Origin: Blastocatellia bacterium
GTDB lineage: Bacteria; Acidobacteriota; Blastocatellia; Pyrinomonadales; Pyrinomonadaceae
Assembly: GCA_003168335.1 (NCBI GenBank)
Contig: PMSM01000006.1
Coordinates: 448,320 to 512,319 of the forward strand
Direction of reading: 5' to 3'
DNA: 64,000 bases
Each line of letters begins with the position of its first letter. The first letter of the stretch is position 1. Both the position numbers and the translations under genes were made by a program. The notes under the pieces were generated by a model, which saw only the letters and a program-made list of their open reading frames with translations, was not told where the DNA came from and did no database searches. This document shows, one piece after another, positions 1-7,471 of this stretch.

Positions 1-194
1 ACTATTCGGAAGCAATTGAAGTATACAAGAAGGCAATCGAACTCGATCCTAAACCAGCAGAAACCCACTACGACTTGGGACTGGCCTACCTAAAGACCAA
101 CAACAAAACTAGCGCAATGGAGCAATACGAGGCGCTGAAGAATATGAAATCAGATTATGCGGACGAGCTCTTGAGTGAGATAAACAAGCATTGA
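1..194 (+). CDS. TPR-repeat protein, C-terminal fragment
   Basis: The window opens inside a gene. The open frame starts at base 3 and ends with TGA at 192-194, giving 63 residues. They form one clear tetratricopeptide repeat (YSEAIEVYKKAIELDP followed by a second helix pair with YDLGLAYLK) and a short helical tail. TPRs mediate protein-protein contacts; nothing here tells what the rest of the protein does. The next gene starts about 105 bases downstream with no visible terminator between. Confidence 0.7.
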   Translation, partial: YSEAIEVYKKAIELDPKPAETHYDLGLAYLKTNNKTSAMEQYEALKNMKSDYADELLSEINKH

Positions 195-299
195 AAGTGC
201 CCTCTGCGTACGCAGACTATTAACGGCATTGGCTTTCGTGTTGTACAGCTGGCCTCAAATTTCACATAGCTGTAACATGACCCGTGGCACAATCACCAA

Positions 300-989
300 A
301 TGATTTCTTACGGTCATCACCGTTACCCCGGCCGCCTCTTTGTTGTTGAAGGCACTGACGGCAGTGGCAAGTCGACTCAACTCGCCCTGCTTTACCAGTG
401 GCTGAAGGCCGAAGGCTATCCAGTCTTCTTTTCAGAGTGGAACTCTTCACCGCTGGTGAAGGATACAACCAGGCGCGCAAAGAGGCGCCGCCTGTTTACC
501 CCGACAACTTTCTCGCTGCTGCACGCAACTGACTTTGCCGATCGCACGGAACGCAACATCATTCCGCCGCTGAAGGCCGGTGCCATTGTGCTCGCGGACC
601 GCTACATCTACACCGCGTTCGCGCGCGACGTGGCGCGGGGTTGCGATCGCGCCTGGGTGCGCGAGGTCTACAAGTTTGCCGTCAAGCCCACCGTTGCCTT
701 CTTTTTTCGCGCGCCCCTCGATGTGGCAATCGATCGCATTGCTTCAGCCCGACCGAGCTTGAAATACTACGAGGCCGGCATGGATATGGACTGGTCCGAT
801 GACGAAGAAGACAGCTTTAAGATCTTTCAGGGCAAAATCCTCGACGAGTATGACCACATGGTCAACGAGTTCGGCCTGACGGTGATTGACGGTACTCAGG
901 CGATTCGCACCCAGCAACGCCAGATGCGCGAGATCGTCGGCCGCTATCTAAAAGAAAAACTCAAAGAGAAAGTGGTGCTGCCAAAATGA
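300..989 (+). CDS. Thymidylate-kinase-like P-loop kinase (first of two tandem paralogs)
   Basis: A 229-residue P-loop kinase of the thymidylate kinase fold. The Walker A motif GTDGSGKST lies at residues 18-26 and the DRY motif of the TMK family (ADRYIYTAF) near residue 100. The C-terminal half carries an acidic stretch (DMDWSDDEEDSF) that has a counterpart in the next gene, so the two are paralogs. True TMK phosphorylates dTMP. Here the stop overlaps the start of the second paralog by four bases (ATGA), and that gene in turn overlaps a Ppx/GppA phosphatase, so a role in polyphosphate or nucleotide-phosphate turnover is as likely as dTMP phosphorylation. PPK2 polyphosphate kinases share the same P-loop kinase fold. 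No good ribosome binding site is visible before ATG 300; the start is plausible because the P-loop follows closely. Confidence 0.75.
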   Translation: MISYGHHRYPGRLFVVEGTDGSGKSTQLALLYQWLKAEGYPVFFSEWNSSPLVKDTTRRAKRRRLFTPTTFSLLHATDFADRTERNIIPPLKAGAIVLADRYIYTAFARDVARGCDRAWVREVYKFAVKPTVAFFFRAPLDVAIDRIASARPSLKYYEAGMDMDWSDDEEDSFKIFQGKILDEYDHMVNEFGLTVIDGTQAIRTQQRQMREIVGRYLKEKLKEKVVLPK

Positions 990-1855
990 AAGAGATGAAG
1001 TTCTACGGCACCGCGCTACCCGGTCTTGAGATCGAACCTTACAGCGGCAAACTAATTGTGATCGAAGGCACTGATGGTGTGGGTCGCTCGACCCACGTCG
1101 CCCTCTTGCGCACCTGGTTGGAATCCAGCGGTCACGCAGTGCTCGATACCGGCATGACGCGTTCCGTGTTGGCCGGCCGCGGAATCAAGGACGCCCGCGA
1201 AGGCCACACGCTGGGGCGTCTGACCATGCAGCTCTATTACGCGACAGATTTTGCCGACCGGCTGGAAAACCAGATGCTGCCCGCACTGCGAGCGGGCTTT
1301 GTCGTGCTGACTGATCGTTACATCTATTCGGCCATTGCGCGCGCCGTCGTCCGGGGCGCCGACCCGGAATGGGTGCGGGCGATTTACGGCATGGCTCTGG
1401 TTCCCGACGCGGTTTTCTACCTGCGCCTGCGTTCGACAGAAGAGTTGGCCGGACGCGTGCTGGCCTCGGGCCGTGGTTTTGATTACTGGGAATCGGGCAT
1501 GGATCTCGGGCTGGGAAATGATTACTACGACAGCTTCATTGCTTATCAAAAGTTACTGCTGCGCGAGTTCGATCGCATGAAGGGCGAGTATGGCTTTCAC
1601 GAGATCGATGCGTCTCGTCCCGTCAGGAGAGTCGCTGCTGCACTGCGCCGGTCAGTGGCGCGCGTGATCGACAATGAACCCGCGAGCACCCCGGGCCCTA
1701 AAGCTGAATCGCCGGAAAAGATGAGGACCGACGAGAACCAGACCATCAAGCAAGTCGCCAAGGCCGACTCCCAGGAAAAAGCAAAGACCGGCAGTAGCCC
1801 GACCGTGAGGGAGGGCTCCAAGGCCGACTCCCAGGAAAAAGCAAAGACCGTATGA
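986..1855 (+). CDS. Thymidylate-kinase-like protein with altered Walker A and repeat-built tail
   Basis: A 289-residue paralog of the preceding kinase. Its P-loop reads GTDGVGRST (residues 28-36), with arginine 34 where the catalytic lysine should be, which usually cripples phosphate transfer. The DRY motif (TDRYIYSAIARA) and the family's acidic signature (ESGMDLGLGNDYYDSF) remain. After about residue 230 the protein runs into a low-complexity charged tail in which KADSQEKAKT occurs twice; at DNA level this is a 33-base direct repeat 60 bases apart, separated by half of a palindromic repeat. The gene overlaps both neighbours by four bases, so translational coupling is likely. It may be a regulatory or binding subunit of the first paralog (inference). 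It could still be active if arginine is tolerated. Confidence 0.7.
   Translation: MKEMKFYGTALPGLEIEPYSGKLIVIEGTDGVGRSTHVALLRTWLESSGHAVLDTGMTRSVLAGRGIKDAREGHTLGRLTMQLYYATDFADRLENQMLPALRAGFVVLTDRYIYSAIARAVVRGADPEWVRAIYGMALVPDAVFYLRLRSTEELAGRVLASGRGFDYWESGMDLGLGNDYYDSFIAYQKLLLREFDRMKGEYGFHEIDASRPVRRVAAALRRSVARVIDNEPASTPGPKAESPEKMRTDENQTIKQVAKADSQEKAKTGSSPTVREGSKADSQEKAKTV
1758..1850. repeat. 33-base direct repeats flanking a half palindromic element, in frame
   Basis: Bases 1758-1790 and 1818-1850 are identical. Between them, 1791-1819 matches (in reverse) the interspersed GAGCCCTCCC-type repeat also found at 28982, 31129, 44339 and 60124. The whole array is translated as part of the kinase-like protein's tail. 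Confidence 0.85.
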
Positions 1856-3426
1856 AAGTCGCCGCGATCGATGTCGGGTCAAATTCGATCAAGCTGGTCG
1901 TGGTTGACGCGGCCGCGAGCGACTCGTTCGCGGTGCTCGCCCGGGAAAAAGAGACCGTGCGCCTCGGTCACAACACTCTGCGGCGCGGACATCTCTCAGC
2001 CGCGACGATTGAACGCGCCGCCGACTGCATCAAGCGCTTTCGTTCAATTGCGGAAGCACGTGGCGCCGAACGCATGTTTGCGGTGGCAACTGCGTCGGTG
2101 CGCGAAGCTCGGAACTCAGCTCAATTCATCAAAGAGATCGAGCGGCGCACCGGCGTCCGCACCTCGATTCTCTCGTCAATAGAAGAGGCGCGCCTGATCG
2201 GGATCGCCGCTTCGCACGGCTGCGCCACGCGCGGCGCTACGATTATTAATGTTGATATCGGGGGCGGATCGACTGAGATATCGCTTATGCGAGACGGGGC
2301 ACCCGCCGCCCTTTTTTCCGTCAAGCTGGGCGCGGTGGGATTGACTGAACGGTACCTCACGAGCGATCCGATTAAGCCGAAAGAGCTGCGTCCGTTAGTG
2401 CAAGAAGTCCGGGCCGCGCTGGAACGCCCGAGCCGTGAACTGCGTGGCGCGCGTTGGCAACAAGCGACCGGGACTTCGGGCACAATCATCTCGATCGGCG
2501 AGGCGTTAAGACTACGGGCCAGCGAAGAAGAACGGAAAGCACAGGGCGCGCAGCCGGCCGGCGAGGAAATCGCGCTGAGCAAACTGGCGCGGTTCAACTC
2601 TCGGATGGCCGAGTTGACTGTCTCTGAACGACTGGCCATACCAGGCATCAGCGCTCAGCGCTCTGAGATTATCGTTGCCGGCGGACAGATACTGGAAGGC
2701 GCAATGCGCGCGCTGGGCATCAACGTCCTGCGCACTTGCGGCTGGGCTTTGCGCGAAGGAGTGTTGATTGATCGCTTGCGCGAGATCGAAGCTGAGTCGC
2801 GCCCTCCCGTCCCCGACATCGCCGATCACCGGCTGCGCGGAGTTCATGCTGTCGGCCGCCGCTTCGGTTATGAAGAAGCGCACGCGCGGCGGGTCGCCCA
2901 ACTGGCCGAACGGATCTTCGATCAACTGGTTCAAAGCGAAGCGCCCGCCAAGCTCACCCGCCATCATCGGACCTTGCTCTCGGCGGCCGCATTGCTGCAC
3001 GACGTCGGTTATCACATCGCGCACGAGTCTCATCACAAGCATGCGCTTTATCTGATCAAAAACTCAGAATTGACTGGATTTTCGGAAGCCGAGCGCGACG
3101 TGATCGCGAACGCCGCGCGCTATCATCGCGGGCCCGCGCCCAAAGAACGACATCTTGACTATGCCGCGCTCAACGAAGCCGATCAGGAAACGGTTTTCGC
3201 GCTGGCGGCTATTTTGCGAATCGCCGACGCCATGGATCGTAGCCATGATAATCGCGTCAACGACGTGCGTTGTGTTCGCGATGGCCAACTAGTGCATATT
3301 CAATTGAGCAGCTCTGCCAACTGTGACCGCGAGATCTTGGCGGCCGAACAAAAAGGCGAGATGTTCGAAGCGGTCTTCGACTGCAAACTCTCTTTCAGCC
3401 GGCGCGCTGCCTTGAAACGCGCTTGA
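1852..3426 (+). CDS. ppx: Ppx/GppA family exopolyphosphatase with HD domain
   Basis: A 524-residue member of the exopolyphosphatase / pppGpp phosphatase family, of usual length. The ASKHA-type phosphate motifs are visible: DVGSNS at residues 7-12 and DIGGGSTE at about 135-142. The C-terminal third is an HD-like domain, with LLHDVGY around residues 381-387 and further conserved histidines, as in E. coli Ppx and GppA. The enzyme removes terminal phosphate from polyphosphate and/or pppGpp in the cytoplasm. The start ATG overlaps the stop of the upstream kinase-like gene by four bases, and a CHAD-domain gene follows 70 bases on. CHAD proteins bind polyphosphate, which favours polyphosphate as the substrate. 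Sequence alone does not separate Ppx from GppA activity. Confidence 0.85.
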   Translation: MKVAAIDVGSNSIKLVVVDAAASDSFAVLAREKETVRLGHNTLRRGHLSAATIERAADCIKRFRSIAEARGAERMFAVATASVREARNSAQFIKEIERRTGVRTSILSSIEEARLIGIAASHGCATRGATIINVDIGGGSTEISLMRDGAPAALFSVKLGAVGLTERYLTSDPIKPKELRPLVQEVRAALERPSRELRGARWQQATGTSGTIISIGEALRLRASEEERKAQGAQPAGEEIALSKLARFNSRMAELTVSERLAIPGISAQRSEIIVAGGQILEGAMRALGINVLRTCGWALREGVLIDRLREIEAESRPPVPDIADHRLRGVHAVGRRFGYEEAHARRVAQLAERIFDQLVQSEAPAKLTRHHRTLLSAAALLHDVGYHIAHESHHKHALYLIKNSELTGFSEAERDVIANAARYHRGPAPKERHLDYAALNEADQETVFALAAILRIADAMDRSHDNRVNDVRCVRDGQLVHIQLSSSANCDREILAAEQKGEMFEAVFDCKLSFSRRAALKRA

Positions 3427-3499
3427 TTTCGGGTTCAGCCGTTCAGGGTAGCGATTAGGCAACAGACTAAAAGGCGCGTCTGGTCAAGTTGGTTGAAAC

Positions 3500-4591
3500 G
3501 TGCGTGGTTTCTTCCCCTGGGAGGGGTTAGGGGAGGGTGCAAAGGTTGACGCCGACAAGTCCCTTTCTCATCAGATCGTGGCCAAAGAAAAACCGATCGC
3601 CAATTTGAATTGCCATGATGTTGCCGGCCAGGCAATTCAGGTCGTGCTGGGCGCGCGCATGGAAAAGATGTGTGCCCTGCGCGATCATGCGCTCAACTGG
3701 GACGATCCGGAGGGTGTCCACGACATGCGAGTGGCCTCGCGACGCTTACGCAGCGCGCTCAGCGACTTCAAACCTTATCTGCGCAAACGGAGCATGCCGC
3801 TCAAGGGGCTAAAGGCGATCGCGAAAAGCCTCGGCGCGGTGCGTGATGAAGATGTCGTCCTTGCGGCGCTGGAAGTACTCCGGGCGAAAGCCGACAAGGA
3901 AGTCGCTAAAGGAATCGGGGCGATTGTCGCAGAGCACCAGCGCCGGCGCGTGCAGGCACGCTCCGTACTCAAACACACAATCAGGTCGTCCGCGATCGCT
4001 GAATTCCGCGACGACTTTCGGACGAGACTCCGAACAGCGACAAACATTCCAGACTCAGCCGGAGAAAAAGACGCTAATCAAGTCCTGACTTTCAGTCAGG
4101 CCGGAACGAGAATCATCGGCGATCGCCTGAAGCAACTTAGCGACGCAGGTGATGCCGTCTATCATCCGCTACAGACGAAACGGCTGCACAAGTTGCGCAT
4201 CCTGGCAAAGAGACTGCGTTACGCGGTCGAACTTTTCGCCCCGTGTTGGGGCGACGAATTCAAGAAATCCGCGGCAGAGATCGCGTATTTTCAAACTTCT
4301 CTGGGCGAACTACACGACTGCGACATCTGGATCACCAACCTTGGTGCTCGTCTTAAGAAGGAGACCGGCGCCGGTCTCGATCATCGCCAGACCAATGAAG
4401 CGGCGGTCTGGCTGTTGCGCCACTTCGCCGGCGAACGCACAAAGCATTATTGCCACGCCCTGGCGCGCTGGCAAAAGTGGCAGACCGAAGGGTTTCTGGA
4501 TCGTCTCAAAGCAATGATCGACGCTGACTTCAGACCAGGGGCCGAGCTACCCAAAAGCAAAGGCGCCGCGGAAGAATTAACCACCAGTTAA
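3500..4591 (+). CDS. CHAD domain protein (polyphosphate-binding type)
   Basis: Up to 363 residues from GTG 3500. The CHAD helical-bundle signatures are clear: HDMRVASRRLRS near residue 75, a central LGAVRDEDVVL, the basic HKLRILAKRLRYAVELF, and LGELHDCDIW. CHAD domains carry conserved histidines and arginines on an inner face and bind inorganic polyphosphate, often next to polyphosphate enzymes; the phosphatase upstream fits. The N-terminus is uncertain. The first 15 or so codons are read from a G-rich stretch that looks non-coding, and GTG at 3578 is an alternative start just before the conserved region. There is no signal peptide, so a cytoplasmic protein is expected. Confidence 0.8.
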   Translation: MRGFFPWEGLGEGAKVDADKSLSHQIVAKEKPIANLNCHDVAGQAIQVVLGARMEKMCALRDHALNWDDPEGVHDMRVASRRLRSALSDFKPYLRKRSMPLKGLKAIAKSLGAVRDEDVVLAALEVLRAKADKEVAKGIGAIVAEHQRRRVQARSVLKHTIRSSAIAEFRDDFRTRLRTATNIPDSAGEKDANQVLTFSQAGTRIIGDRLKQLSDAGDAVYHPLQTKRLHKLRILAKRLRYAVELFAPCWGDEFKKSAAEIAYFQTSLGELHDCDIWITNLGARLKKETGAGLDHRQTNEAAVWLLRHFAGERTKHYCHALARWQKWQTEGFLDRLKAMIDADFRPGAELPKSKGAAEELTTS

Positions 4592-4709
4592 GCTCAACGT
4601 AACCGCGGCGTAACGTCGCCGCCCCACAATCCCAACTCAAACCACAAGTACGGTTCGGTGTGCCCCTCGTGTTCCAAACGGCCTGCATAATTGAAAGGAC
4701 CCAGGATCC

Positions 4710-4928
4710 ATGACCCTATTACAAATTGAAGACGCTCTGAGTGATGAAGAGGAACTCGCGCAACAAAATGGTCTGACCGTGAAGTGCAGTTGGTGTGGAG
4801 AGATAATTCAGTTAGACGGCAAAGAACTGACGCTGGCGATGTGTCAGGTTTGTTATGAGCGAATGCTGGCGGAGTTTTTGCGGGCGCAGCAGATGAATCA
4901 GCCTTCCAGTCACGCCAGTGATCGGTGA
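4710..4928 (+). CDS. Small zinc-ribbon protein
   Basis: A 72-residue protein starting at ATG 4710 behind a good ribosome binding site (AAAGGA). It carries two Cys pairs, CSWC and CQVC, spaced as in a zinc ribbon, followed by a short amphipathic helix. Small zinc ribbons of this kind often bind nucleic acid or act as adaptors; the sequence gives no specific role. It lies 118 bases after the CHAD gene and is convergent with the S41 peptidase gene, from which it is separated by about 50 bases. Confidence 0.65.
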   Translation: MTLLQIEDALSDEEELAQQNGLTVKCSWCGEIIQLDGKELTLAMCQVCYERMLAEFLRAQQMNQPSSHASDR

Positions 4929-4981
4929 CGCAAAATTCGTCATGTTGCTCGACGCCGACGACCCGCGCGGGTGAGATTCCC

Positions 4982-6937
4982 CTAGTCGTACCGGTAGGCT
5001 GCGACAAGGTTGTTCGTTCCATCAAACGCTTGCACCAGCAAACCGGTCTTTCGCTGGCGACTTCTCAGAGTGATAGTTCTTGCTTTTATCGAGCCCTCTT
5101 CGGCATCGAAAGTCTTGTAGGGCCGGCCGCCTAAGTAAACGTCCAGTCGAGAGATGTTCTGTCCTTTCTTCCCGGACCGAACCTTCGATCGCGCGCTTAC
5201 GACCACGCCTCTGGAACCTTCTTTCCGCCGCAGGGGTTTCACTGAAATTGAGTAAATTGGCTTCTTCTCCAGGATTCGGGCGGCCATCCTCATCAGATCA
5301 TTATTCCCCTTCAGCAAATCTCGCCTCGTCATATGATGGAGGTGGTCGGGAGTGATTCCTAATTCTTCCAGCGGCCTTCCCGACCGGTGGCCAACACGAA
5401 TGCTCCGGCGAACGGCGACCAGCAGGTCAGCGTCTTTGGGCAACGGCTTAAATGGCGAATTGGGTCCACTGCGAACCGCGTTCATCAAGTCTTCGTACCA
5501 CCACACATTCGCGCCGCCGGCCCCGGTGTTGTTGCTGGTGCCGAGAATCTCACCAACCTCGTTGTCCTGGAAACCGGCCGCGAATATGTCAGTAGTGCTA
5601 TAGGACAGCGCATCGGTTATCAGTATCACCGGCCCGTGGTACACCTGGCCGATGTCATTACAAGATTCCTCGGAGTTAAGCGGAAACCCGCTGGAGTAGA
5701 CGGCGCCGGTAACCACAGATTCGGCGATCGATTCAACCCAGCGGGAAAGGTCCCATCGCTTTGGCGCCAGCCGGCAAATCTCGAGATTCAGAGGGGTGTT
5801 GATGAACTCGAAGAGCTCGGGTTTTATGCGGCGCGGTGTAAACAACTGAAGGAGCCGCTCGCCTGCTCTGATCTTGCCCCCGCCGTTGCCTCGCACGTCG
5901 ATAATCAGACCTTCCTGGGGAAATTCGGCGGCCTGGATTACGCGTCTAAACTCCTTGACGAATTCGTCCGGGTCATCTACATCAAAGCTAAACAAGCGAA
6001 TGTAACCGAGGTCTCGCCCGCCTACCTTGCGGATTTCGGCATAAAATATATCCTCGAAGCGCTTGCGCACGCGCACATCGAGGGGAGCATACAACTTTCT
6101 CTTTAGTTGATTGATCTTGGATTTCTTGATGTCGATCGCGGCCCTTTTCTTGATGGTTGACTTTGCCGCCAACCGTGGTGCCGCGCCCGTCATGTATACC
6201 AACCACTCCTGGGTGAGGGTCAGGATCTTTCCGTTCTTAGCCCGGTAAGTAATGGTCACCCAAGCTTCATCCGGGGGCAGTGACGTGTCCAGCGGTCTGA
6301 TCGTCAGGTTATCGAGTCCCCGTGCAAATCTCGCTTCGAGGTTACTCCCGGACTGCATCTCACCGTTGATCTCGATTACTCTATCGATGGGCACGCCATT
6401 CCAGTAGAGGACCTCAACGCCGGGTTCGAAACAAACCACCTCGGGCCCGGGGTTCGGTGCGCATTGAATGTGCTCGGCCACCACCCGCGAGACCAGGAGT
6501 TTCTCAGTCCTTTCGCCGCTGCTGGTGGTGTCAAAGTACTGTTCGACGAGAAACGGAAGAAAGGCCACTTGATCCTTGAAGGGTGTGGGTAGCAGATACA
6601 TGGTGTGAAGATCGCGAGATGAAGCAAAAATCTCCAGCATCCTTTTGTGGAACTGCATTCCACTTTGAAGTTCGCCTTCCTCACTCTCCATGAGGCGAAA
6701 CTTGAGCAGCTTAAGCCGCTGGATCGGATCAATAGCGTGCATCGCGCGCTTGAGCGGGAGATGCACGTAATTCATCTCGAGCAATAGGAGCGCCTGGTCC
6801 ACTATTCGCAGACGATCCCGCTTCGATAATCTGCACTTCGGATCGATGGATTTGAGAAACTTCGAGAGCGGCATCGTCTTGACCGTGCCCTCGACCTTCT
6901 TGAGCATGGCTCTGGCGCCAATTTCTTTCTCAGCCAT
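4982..6937 (-). CDS. S41 family peptidase without export signal
   Basis: A 651-residue protein with the C-terminal-processing-protease (S41) core. A substrate-loop segment IDVRGNGGGKIRAGERL lies in the middle and the catalytic serine region DALSYSTTD sits near residues 443-451 (Ser447 likely), followed by the GTSNNTGAGG loop. Family members usually sit in the periplasm, but the N-terminus (MAEKEIGARAMLKK) is charged and has no signal peptide or membrane helix, so a cytoplasmic protease is predicted. A basic, beta-rich C-terminal domain of about 100 residues follows. The start is supported by an excellent ribosome binding site (GGAGG) before ATG 6937. It lies downstream of a small Gly/Lys-rich peptide gene and a Ser/Thr kinase on the same strand, suggesting a common function, though a 317-base gap separates it from the peptide gene. 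Confidence 0.8.
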   Translation of the reverse strand: MAEKEIGARAMLKKVEGTVKTMPLSKFLKSIDPKCRLSKRDRLRIVDQALLLLEMNYVHLPLKRAMHAIDPIQRLKLLKFRLMESEEGELQSGMQFHKRMLEIFASSRDLHTMYLLPTPFKDQVAFLPFLVEQYFDTTSSGERTEKLLVSRVVAEHIQCAPNPGPEVVCFEPGVEVLYWNGVPIDRVIEINGEMQSGSNLEARFARGLDNLTIRPLDTSLPPDEAWVTITYRAKNGKILTLTQEWLVYMTGAAPRLAAKSTIKKRAAIDIKKSKINQLKRKLYAPLDVRVRKRFEDIFYAEIRKVGGRDLGYIRLFSFDVDDPDEFVKEFRRVIQAAEFPQEGLIIDVRGNGGGKIRAGERLLQLFTPRRIKPELFEFINTPLNLEICRLAPKRWDLSRWVESIAESVVTGAVYSSGFPLNSEESCNDIGQVYHGPVILITDALSYSTTDIFAAGFQDNEVGEILGTSNNTGAGGANVWWYEDLMNAVRSGPNSPFKPLPKDADLLVAVRRSIRVGHRSGRPLEELGITPDHLHHMTRRDLLKGNNDLMRMAARILEKKPIYSISVKPLRRKEGSRGVVVSARSKVRSGKKGQNISRLDVYLGGRPYKTFDAEEGSIKARTITLRSRQRKTGLLVQAFDGTNNLVAAYRYD

Positions 6938-7254
6938 AAACAGACCTCCTGCAAAGCGACGACATCTGCCAGGGATTTAACCGTGCACACGGGTGCTGAC
7001 AACGGTCGCCAGGCACACCAACTCTTCCCAGGCGGAGCGATTAGGTTCGTGCAGTCGACGCGAGACTTGCGCGCAACACGTGGTCACGTAAATGCGAGAC
7101 CCGAGCGCACGGTTTGGTATCGACGATTCGCTCAGCGCCGGCATCTTTCAGCAAACAATACCGGCCCCTGCGTCGCTATCGCGGTCGATCGCGGCCCACC
7201 GACAGACGCTAACATTCGCCAGGACGCAATAGAGCTTGGGGATGTCTTACGCTC
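6938..7254. other. Non-coding gap between peptidase and peptide genes
   Basis: No convincing gene on either strand. Apart from the peptidase ribosome binding site at the left end, no repeat family of this window, terminator or promoter stands out. It may hold a promoter for the peptidase or an RNA. Confidence 0.4.
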
Positions 7255-7440
7255 TTATCGTTTCTTGCCGCTTTTTTTCTTAGGCTTGGAAGCAGTTTTC
7301 TTGGCAACCTTTTTGGTGGCTGTCCGCTTACCGCCACCTACGCCGCCGCCACCCGGGCCGCCCTGGGTGCCGCCGTCAAACAGCAGGGTCGGCGGTAATT
7401 GGTTACCGTCGTAGTTAGAGATCTGAGTGTAGGGCATCAT
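7255..7440 (-). CDS. Small Gly/Lys-rich peptide of unknown function
   Basis: A 61-residue product in three blocks: an ordinary N-terminus (MMPYTQISNYDGNQLPP), a glycine-rich linker (GGTQGGPGGGGVGGG), and a lysine-rich histone-H1-like tail ending KKKSGKKR. A strong ribosome binding site (GAGGAGA) precedes the start, and the gene begins 31 bases after the Ser/Thr kinase stop, so it is very likely translated with the kinase. The tail could bind nucleic acid or polyphosphate; the Ser/Thr residues between lysines could be kinase targets; the Gly-rich centre could be a peptidase cleavage region. All three are inferences from composition and context. Confidence 0.6.
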   Translation of the reverse strand: MMPYTQISNYDGNQLPPTLLFDGGTQGGPGGGGVGGGKRTATKKVAKKTASKPKKKSGKKR

Positions 7441-7471
7441 AGTTGTTTTCTCCTCTGTGGATTGACTTCAT

